A DNA stretch of 64,000 bases, taken from Pilatotrama ljubarskyi (Eukaryota; Basidiomycota; Agaricomycetes; Polyporales; Polyporaceae). Below, piece after piece: positions 56,462 through 64,000 of this stretch; position 1 is the first letter of the stretch; each line of letters starts with the position of its first letter. The notes beneath the pieces are model-generated. The model did not search any database and was not told where the DNA came from. It saw only the letters and a list, made by a program, of their open reading frames with translations. Position numbers and translations under genes: made by a program. Location of the stretch: the NCBI GenBank assembly GCA_022385805.1, contig MU277670.1:95875-159874 (forward strand), given 5' to 3'.

Positions 56462-59008
56462 TCACAACCGACCAAGCTCCCTCAGTATGTCCATCGCTCT
56501 CTGCGAGGACACCTTCCTGAACCCGTCGTTCTCCATCTGGAACAGACCATGTCCGCCGGATAAGGCGCGTAAGCGAGTAGAATAGTCGAGCATCTGGCTG
56601 AGGGGTGCGACTGCAAGGATAGTCCTCTTCATCCGTGATGATGTGCCCTTCGTGGCCTTACCCGTAGAAGGCGATAGCCACTGCGGCGGAACGTAGGTTC
56701 CCTCCTCTACGAACGGTTCGTTGTCCTCCTCGGCGGTGGCGTCCAGGTTCAGGATCTCCCCTCCATGCTCACCCAGATCTTCAACGACACGCCCGACTGA
56801 GCTCTCGTCGACGCTGATCTTCAGTCTGATGTAGGGCTCCATGAGGTCCCCTTGTCCAGCGGCGCGCACGATTTTACGCATAATGGCCGCACTGGCCCCG
56901 GCGAGGACCGACGGATGGACCTCCTGCGGATAGTCGAACTGCTTGAGTTGTATGCGTATCCTGGACAATGCGAGAGTGGTATTCGGAGAGCTGGAGAGCG
57001 TGCTGGAGATGCCCTTGGCGATATGGGCAAGAGGATCGTTCGTGTTCGTGTGAAGTTCGCCAGGGGGAATGGGCTCGCCATCGGCGCCGACGACGACGTT
57101 ACCGTCCCATAGTGCATCTCCTTGCTCGTCCTCTTCAAGCGGTGTGACGGCGAAGTCTAAACGTATCTGGACAGGCTGTCCGCCAATCTCCGTCTGCCAT
57201 ACTTTGCCGACCCCGGAGATGTCGCCAGAACCAAGACATTCCCGGAAACTAACGCGTCGTCTGCCGAACTCGAAGTTCACCTTCCACTCCTCCCGAAGTC
57301 GCGACTCCACGATTTCCAGGTGCAGCGCGCCGAGCCCGTGGACCAGCAATTGCCCTTCATGTGTCTCCACGCGAACAGAGGGATCGGTTCGTGCGAGTGC
57401 GTTCAGGGCTTCTTCAACGGGTTCCAGGTCTGCATGCGATTGAGGGATGACTGAGACAGACATCAAAGGCGGTGGAGGTATGATGTCTCGCAGGGACGTG
57501 CTCCTCGAACCCCCTGCAGTGGAGACGAGCGTATCACCCGTGCGCGTATATCTCAGGCCGAGGACAGCACCGACAGAGCCATACGGAAGTGAGTTGACCT
57601 CCTGCGCTTCAGCTGCATACAACAGAAGCAGCTTCGAGATCTTCTCCTTCTGGTTTCGCGACGCGTTGAGGACAACACTTTGGCTTTTCAACGTACCTGC
57701 ACGAGGAGTCAGTACAGAACCGATACTCTGCGACAATGGACTGACCCGAATAGACACGGACGAACGTCATCCATCCCTTCCGCTTGTCCCAGCCCACTTT
57801 CCAAGCGAGCATGCTAAGCGGAGCATTGGAAAGGAGTGCCTTCGGGTTTGTTTCGACATCGACAGGACTGGGTAGGAGCTCTCCGACGTAGTTCATCAAT
57901 AGTTCCGTTCCTACGTGCTTGAAGGCCGAACCGCAGAGGACAGGTACAACTTGGTTCCGCAAAGTTGCCGCTCGCAGATGTGGCAGTATGTCGGAAGCTT
58001 TCACAGATAGGTAGGACGAAGGATCTTCCGGTAGACCGAGAAGCACGTCAAACAAGCCTTCAGAGACTTGCGCCAGGTTATCGAGCAACGCGACCCTCGC
58101 AGGGAGGAGGTGCTGGAGGATGGGATGAGAGGGAGGAAAGAGACCGCTCCGCGCGAGTTCGTCCTCGTTACGTGGAAGCGCGTGCACAGAAGCCCTTCCT
58201 TCGGAATCGTACCGCCAGACTTCCCATTTGACCAGATCCACCAAGCCCTGTATCCCAGGTTCGGCTCTCGCATAATCCTCAGGATCGAAGGATGCGATGG
58301 GTAACGTGACGGCCATGGGCCGCGGATGCATGCGGTTCGCTAGGACCGAGAGCATTGACGAGCGAAAAGACGCTCCTGGTCGATCGAGCTTGTTCAAGAA
58401 CAGTATCCGTGAATTGACGTCGTACCTGTGGTTTGTTACCCATTAAGCAAAGGCGTACCTCCGGCTTAGGCTCTTCTCACCTGGATGTCTCTGCTCACCT
58501 GTCCAGTTGTCGCCATACACCTTTCGTTTGGGCCTCGACGCCTTCTACAGCATCGATAAGTACGACCGCACCGTCGACTACCCGGCTCGCACTCTCAACC
58601 TCCATGCCAAAGTCCGCGTGGCCAGGAGTGTCGATAAGGTTGAACGTCCAGTCTTTCCATCTGACCGGGATACTTGCAGACTGGATCGTAATGCCTCGTT
58701 CTCGTTCAGCAGGCAGGAAGTCGGTGGTTGTGCTGCCAGTGTCTACCGACCCAGCTGAGGACAGGTACTGCGACTGCAGCAGGATAGACTCTGTGAGAGT
58801 GGTCTTGCCCGAATCTTGTGTTCGTTCTCAGTACACATTGACCGGACGCCCACCCAAGGGGCTCACCTATATGGGCTACCAGAGCCATGTTACGAAGCTT
58901 GGACGGGCCATGGGTGGCCTGGGTGGCAAATTGCCTGAAGTATATCCTTCGAGGAAGCCTTGTGTGCGCATTGCGGGTCCGACAGGCAGCGACAAGACGG
59001 GCCACCAT
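56462..59008 (-). CDS. mef2: Mitochondrial elongation factor G2 (ribosome recycling)
   Basis: Four exons: complement of join 56462-57696, 57746-58425, 58499-58814, 58867-59008; 790 residues. The family works with mitochondrial RRF to split ribosomes after termination. The first ~40 residues are Arg-rich without acids, a mitochondrial presequence. GTPase motifs: AHIDSGKTT (45-53; P-loop), [15 protein letters not shown] (switch I), DTPGHADF (G3), LNKLDRPG (164-167 NKLD). Domains II-V follow, including [16 protein letters not shown] and [13 protein letters not shown]. The start is ATG in GGACATGG context; it is divergent from STE14 (236 bp). Confidence 0.94.
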
Positions 59009-59243
59009 GTCCAATGGGAAACCTACGAGCAGAGGCTTGTCTCTGACTAGCTAGCCTCCCTACTATCCGCTGCTCCTGGACCAGAGACAAGACGAGCTGG
59101 AGGGGTCCGAAGCTGGACGGGGGTACCAAAATGAGCAGATGTGGACAAAGACAAAAGGCGGGCGCTCCGCCGGCTACTCTGCCGTCCTCATCTATCCAAT
59201 TGTCTACGAACATGCACCCAACGCCTTCACCTTCACCTCTCCC

Positions 59244-60271
59244 ATGTCCTCGGCTACAGACACAGACGTAGACGGCTTTGAACAACGCCTTCGCCAGCGA
59301 GCAGCGGCCAAGTCAAGTGATCCTCTTGACACCGTTCCCGTGGAACCCGCACACCAGCCTCGCGGACGCATCCCGAACACGCCTCTCTCAGTGTCCCTCA
59401 TCTCGTTCCTGCTAGGTTCTGTGTTCTCGTTCGGCATTCTCCTCTTCGCAACGGATGGATACCAGAAGTATTGGTGGACAACCAGGCAGCTCGGCTTCTT
59501 CCTTGCTGCATGGTCCGCGTTCCACTGGGGCGAATTCGCCGTGACTGCGGGCTGGAACAGAGACAAGTGCAGTGTGGATTGTGAGTATTTCGTCGCCGTA
59601 CGGAAGAGCGGATGGTTTATGATATATGTTTCCAGCATTCTTACTCGAGAATGGGGCACTCTATCACGTCGCTCATTCAGTCGCGTTGTCCGAGTACCTC
59701 ATCACGCTCTACTTGAAGCCAGAGTGGAAGCGATACCCTTACCTGTCCTATATTGGTGAGCTGACCATGCTTGAAGTCGGTCAATCACGCAAGGGTTCAT
59801 GAGCCCGCCCGCGTACAGGTATTATAATGGTCCTCGCAGGCCAAGTATTGAGATCTATCGCAATGATCCATGCAGGCTCGAACTTTTCCCATGTCTTGGC
59901 CTTCCGGAAAGCGGAGGGGCATGTACTGGTTACCAACGGCGTCTACAGGTACGTTCCCTCCGGCTGAGCCATGTGGACAACAATACTGAAGGTAGCTATA
60001 GATGGTTTCGACACCCTTCGTATGCGGGCTTCTTCTACTGGGCGCTAGGTACACAGCTGGTGCTGCAGAATCCTGTAAGCTTCGTGTTCTTTGCTGCGGT
60101 GCTCTGGCGATTCTTCCACCGACGTATCCGAGGTACGTTCCGCGTGCATATCCTAGTGGCGTAGAGCTGACGAAAACTCCAGCGGAAGAAACGTACTTGA
60201 TCAGGTTCTTCGGGGACGATTACCGCCACTACAAACACTCAGTGGGCACGAAAATTCCCTTCATATTCTAG
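59244..60271 (+). CDS. ste14: Protein-S-isoprenylcysteine O-methyltransferase
   Basis: Five exons: 59244-59580, 59636-59755, 59819-59948, 60002-60132, 60183-60271; 268 residues. It methylates the C-terminal prenylcysteine of CaaX proteins (pheromone, Ras, Rho) in the ER membrane. About six hydrophobic spans; the SAM-binding C-terminal motif is RHPSYAGFFYWALGTQ (from residue 199) followed by AEETYLIRFFGDDYRHYKHSV, both diagnostic of ICMT. GIIMVLAGQVLRSIAMIHAGSNFSH is the preceding helix region. An in-frame ATG at 59139 would add 35 residues; I chose 59244 because family members have short N-termini. Convergent with RPL9. Confidence 0.95.
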
Positions 60272-60463
60272 AGTCGGCTCTGGAATGAGCGTGCGCTGGC
60301 TTCTTGTATGATATCTCGTCGTGACACTCGAGGAATAGACGGTTTAGCAATACAACGGTGGCGGCATGTGCATCATATTGTAGTCATAGCGAGGGCGACA
60401 ACATGCAAGTTTTAGGCCGAGTGAAACGATACCACATGAACATCCGATAGCAGCGAGACCTCC

Positions 60464-61199
60464 TCACTCCTGGTCGATCGTGCCCTTCTCCGATACGTAG
60501 ATACCGTCCAGGAACTTACGGATATCCTTGTTCCGTACGCGGCAGATGCCCTGGATGGACGCAGCTAGAAAATCCACCAGTCAGGATTCACACTCGGTCA
60601 CAGAGATCCCGCTATGGCTCACCGGATTGTGACACGTTCTGGACGTCGGTGCCCTCCAGAATAAGCTCGTCCTTCTGCGATTTTGACTCCGAGATCGTGA
60701 CGCCCTCCAACATGTCCACATGTCTCACGATCTATCGCGAAATCAGACAGGGCGGATAGTAATGGGGGCAGATGTGCTCACCTTCTCGCCCAGGAAGTTA
60801 CGGATCTCCAGAGCACGGCCGTTGTCCTGGATGATGCAGTTGATGGGGAAATGGGCGTAGACCGCACGCATCTTGTATTGGAAACCCTGCAAGACGTCGT
60901 GTTTGTACAGAAAGTCCGGCCTAGAGATGTGGACGGCATACCTTGGTCACACCGGTGATCATGTTGACAATGAGAGACTTGATCGTCCGTAGGCAGGCAA
61001 CGTGCTTGCGGCCGCCCTGCCATACTGCCAGGGTGACCTTGTTGGTCTTGCCCTTCTGCAGCCGGATATCCATGTCGATGTGACGGACATTCTTCGTCAA
61101 CGTTCCGCGGGGACCCTTGACCGTGATGACGCGGGACTTGATGTTGACTTCGACCCCCTCAGGGATGTCGAGCTCTTCGGTCTTGAGGACGTCCCGCAT
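60464..61199 (-). CDS. rpl9: 60S ribosomal protein uL6 (L9)
   Basis: Four exons: complement of join 60464-60564, 60623-60731, 60782-60886, 60942-61199; 190 residues, one less than yeast L9. A structural protein of the large subunit near the sarcin-ricin loop. Typical stretches: EIP-like [37 protein letters not shown]-like [40 protein letters not shown] and [22 protein letters not shown] consensus acceptor (CTTCACTTCAG) directly precedes the start codon, so a 5' UTR intron reaching into 61200-61700 is likely, as is common for ribosomal protein genes. Divergent from PCF11 (613 bp). Confidence 0.97.
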
Positions 61200-61812
61200 C
61201 TGAAGTGAAGGGTTCACCGGTAAGCCTCTATCCCAAGCACATCCAAGCAGCACCCGAGGAATCCATCGAAATCATCCCCGATTTCTCGCGTTTTCAAGGG
61301 ATCCAGCATTCCGTAGGACAGTCCTGGAGCCGCAGAGAACGTTTCGAGAGGCGTACTGACCTTGCAGCGTAGTGAGGATAGGTCTTGAGGAGGTTGCTGT
61401 GGACTTCTCGGAGGGGCGAAACTCGACTGAGGGCGCCGCTGCCGGATTGGGCAGTCAGGAACTGGGCGTGAGTCTGGGACAATGTGGCGGAGCACGCGTG
61501 GCAAGGCTGACGAATGTGGCAATTGTGAGTCGGAGCTTGAACCTGCCTCAAGTTTGTCTTGGAGTTCCAGCGACGCGCATCCACGACTTCATCATCGACC
61601 ACCATCTCCCTGGAGCACTCTGTGCAGTCCGTCCCTCCGTGTTTGCGGCAGCTGTAAGAGACAGTCTGAGAAGAACGCAACAATAGAGCCCTGGGTTTTC
61701 CCTCGTTGTCGGGACACGTATACCAGCTCTTTGGTGGTTCTTCCTCGAGCAGTGTTCGCCTTTAAAGATCACCGCGCCCCCCGATACCTGTACTTGCTTG
61801 AGAGGCTTCACG
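61200..61812. promoter_or_regulatory. Shared upstream region of RPL9 and PCF11
   Basis: 613 bp between divergent starts. On the minus side it probably includes a 5' UTR intron of RPL9 ending at 61200. A box-C-like ATGATGA occurs on the minus strand near 61588, but no partner D box was found, so no snoRNA is called. Confidence 0.4.
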
Positions 61813-64000
61813 ATGTCGCTCTACCCTCAGAGCTCTGCGTACGGCCACCAGATGGCCTATCCGCCTCAGGGCTACGGCGCCCCCGTTCCGCCCCCGAACT
61901 CCTACTACGCCCCTCCTCCTCCTCCAGTCTTCCAGCACTTCGACCCCAACACCTTCCGCCGTGACTACAGCAGCCGACTGTCTAATCTGACCGTGAATTC
62001 CAGACCAATCATCCAGAGTCTTTCCATGATCGCGCAAGAGTATACCCAGTTCGCCGAGGTTGTCGTACAGTGTATCGAGCAACATCTACGACGGGTGAGT
62101 CATCTTCTTGATCATCACGTACTCAGCGGTTTCCTGTGACCACCACGGCGTGTCGGGCTAGTCATTGGGTCTGCATCGTAGTTACATTCCTTGTCTATGT
62201 ATCGTAGTGTAGAGGTTCCTGCTCCAGCAAAGACACCGCCTCGGCATCGTAGGCTGTCCTGCGCCATAGGGGCCTGCGTTGTCACGGTCGATACCGGGGG
62301 CTGTTGCTCTGCAAACCGCTCGGCTGTGCTATGCGCAGGCGTTCTGCTTTTCTGTTCTTTTCCTCCGTCGCGCTGTGCCGCTCGTGCCCTTCTGCCCTGC
62401 TGTGTCGAACCGTGGAATGCTGACTCATCTTTCCATTTTGGGCATCTCAGGTCCCCCCTTGGATGAAGCTCCCCGCTTTCTATCTCCTCGACGCCATCTC
62501 CAAGAATGTATACGACCCCTACGCTCGCCACTTTGCACCCATCGTCGCCAACCTTTTCATCGAAACTTATGAAGCCGTCGACCCGACGACGCGCAGCAAG
62601 ATGGAAGAGATGCTCCTGACGTGGCGGAACGGTGCTCCTAACGGACGGGAACTCTTCGGCGTGGTCCCGCAGCTCGCCATCGAGCAGCACATCTGGGGCA
62701 GTGGTGCCACTCACAACACAGTACGTTCCCCTCGTCAGCGACCCCGTCGTCGACCTAATTGTTGCACCAAGCAGTCGGGGGGTCGATCGGCTAGCTCTTC
62801 GTCTATTTCCCAAGCACAGGTCCTGAGCGAGCTTGAGTTCGTTCTTGGACAGAAGGAGCGTGCGCTGCAGACCAACCCGTACGACAAGGCTACTCAACAC
62901 CATGTTAGCATTCTGCAGCAGGTAAGTCTGAGCACGTTGTCAGCCCTGCACCCTTATTGAATGTTTGGCTAGCTTCGTACCCTTGTGCTGGTCGGCGTCT
63001 CACAAGAAGAGCTAAGGCAGATCTTGTCACAACTTCGTACACTAGCCACGCCCGCAGCACCTGCACCTGCAGCACCGTCCGTGTCCGTATCAGCGCCGAC
63101 TGCTTATACTTCCGCACCTGCATTCACGCCTCCTCCACCGATGCCTACCGCCCCTCCGGTGATGCCTCAACCTAGTTACCAGCAAGCTCCCTCATATCCC
63201 ATATCGTCCGAGCAGCCGAAGGCTGAGCCAATAGACCTTTCTCGGTTCTTAGCGCCTCAGCCGGCTCCGGCGGCGTCGACGTCGACCGCCGCGCCTGTAA
63301 GCGACATCACGAATCTGTTCAACGCGCTGGTCAAGGCAGGCGTCGTCTCCTCTTCCGCAACACCTACCGGCGCTGGCGCTACCGCCAAACCTGAGGAGCA
63401 GATGCAACCCGCAGATCCTGAGCGTGAGGCCGCACGAGCGTACCGCAAATCTGTACTGTCTCATAAGGTGAAGCTCACGAGCGCCGACATTACAAGGTAT
63501 GCTACATCCTCTTCGGTAGTCTGCCGATACGGCTTGCTTACCCCGCATCTCAGACAACGGCCACCCATTGTCGACTTGTTGTACAACAAGCTCCCGACAC
63601 AATGCAAACAGTGCGGTCTGCGCTTCCCCAATAGCCCAAGCGGGAAGAAGCAGCACGAGGACCACCTTGACATGCACTTCAGGCAGAACCGCAAGGCGAG
63701 TCAGGCCGTCGGGCGCGGCCACAGTCGCAGTTGGTTTGTTAGCTTAGAGGTAAGCCTCGTCGCTATAGTGTGCTGGCGTTGAACGTCTCTAACAAAGTAT
63801 GTAGGATTGGATTCACGGCGATTCCGTTGATGTAAAGGGCAAGGGTCGCGCTGACGGCCGGACGCTGAGTTCTAAGGCTGCCGTAGCTGAGGAGGCGGCC
63901 AAGCGAGAGGCTGAACTTCGTGCCATGCATGTCGTCGTCCCTCCCGGTGATGAGGCGAAGCCTATATCGTGTCCGATCTGTAAGGAGCCTCTGAAGAGCG
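61813..64000 (+). CDS. pcf11: Pcf11, mRNA cleavage/polyadenylation factor (3' end outside window)
   Basis: Exons seen: 61813-62094, 62451-62720, 62775-62921, 62973-63496, 63554-63749, 63805 to the right edge; about 538 residues of a longer protein. It is the CF IA subunit that binds the RNA polymerase II CTD and helps 3' end formation and termination. The N-terminal CID covers about 30-180 (DYSSRLSNLTVNSRPIIQSL; PPWMKLPAFYLLDAISKNV; LLTWRNG). A Pro/Ala/Thr-rich linker follows, then a zinc finger CKQCGLRF ... HLDMHF and the start of a second (CPICKEPL). The first intron, 356 nt, is far longer than any other here. The third exon's acceptor is a choice among several AGs. Confidence 0.94.

Noticed and set aside
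61200..61700. snoRNA in the likely RPL9 5' UTR intron
   Set aside because: A box-C-like ATGATGA is present on the minus strand, but no D box or terminal stem at the right distance.

Overview
The window is nuclear DNA of a filamentous basidiomycete, most likely an Agaricomycete. Splicing every gene by hand gave about 158 introns in 23 protein-coding genes, nearly all 48-80 nt long with GT(A/G)AGT-type donors, which is the usual gene style of mushroom-forming fungi. Gene content agrees: a PHO80-type cyclin, a glutaminase-A pair, a GH18 chitinase, pyrimidine and translation housekeeping genes, and Rap1-like Myb proteins. The ends cut a cyclin gene (left) and PCF11 (right). I saw no tRNA, rRNA or CRISPR.

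Layout. 0-17 kb: cyclin (3' part), a ~2 kb gene-free stretch, a STEEP1/CXorf56 homologue, an ankyrin protein resembling TORC2 subunit Avo2, a SUT1-like sucrose/alpha-glucoside transporter, DPH6 and UBA1. 17-27 kb: a head-to-tail pair of paralogous Rap1-type Myb proteins with identical exon architecture, a secreted GH18 chitinase and a Ser/Pro-rich protein. 27-31.2 kb: a gene-poor stretch with a 307-bp element bounded by 48-bp inverted repeats (MITE-like). 31.2-34.4 kb: a WTAP/Mum2-like gene and, 120 bp upstream of its start codon, an intact 434-bp TRIM-type retroelement with identical 173-bp LTRs and a 5-bp target-site duplication. 34.4-42.2 kb: two tandem 21-exon glutaminase-A genes that differ in their C-terminal tail. 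42.4-64 kb: compact housekeeping DNA in mostly divergent or convergent pairs: CPD photolyase, PLP1/TXNDC9, DOM34/Pelota, URA3, PUS7, an MFS carrier, an unrecognised 431-residue protein, mitochondrial EF-G2 (MEF2), STE14/ICMT, ribosomal protein uL6 (RPL9) and PCF11.

How the genes relate. There is no biosynthetic cluster. Several genes serve translation and its quality control (RPL9, DOM34, DPH6 for eEF2 diphthamide, PUS7, MEF2); others serve RNA processing (PCF11, WTAP-like), protein modification (UBA1, STE14) and DNA repair (photolyase). The accessory layer is two local tandem duplications (Myb pair, glutaminase pair) and two non-autonomous mobile elements.

Limits. Gene models rest on splice-site consensus, phase consistency and recall of family sequences; no database search was run. 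I did not find an unmistakably new biological system. The most unusual items are the very young TRIM next to the WTAP-like gene, the duplicated Myb genes with a conserved 22-nt exon, the tail difference between the glutaminases, five GC-AG introns, and the unidentified gene at 54.8-56.4 kb.
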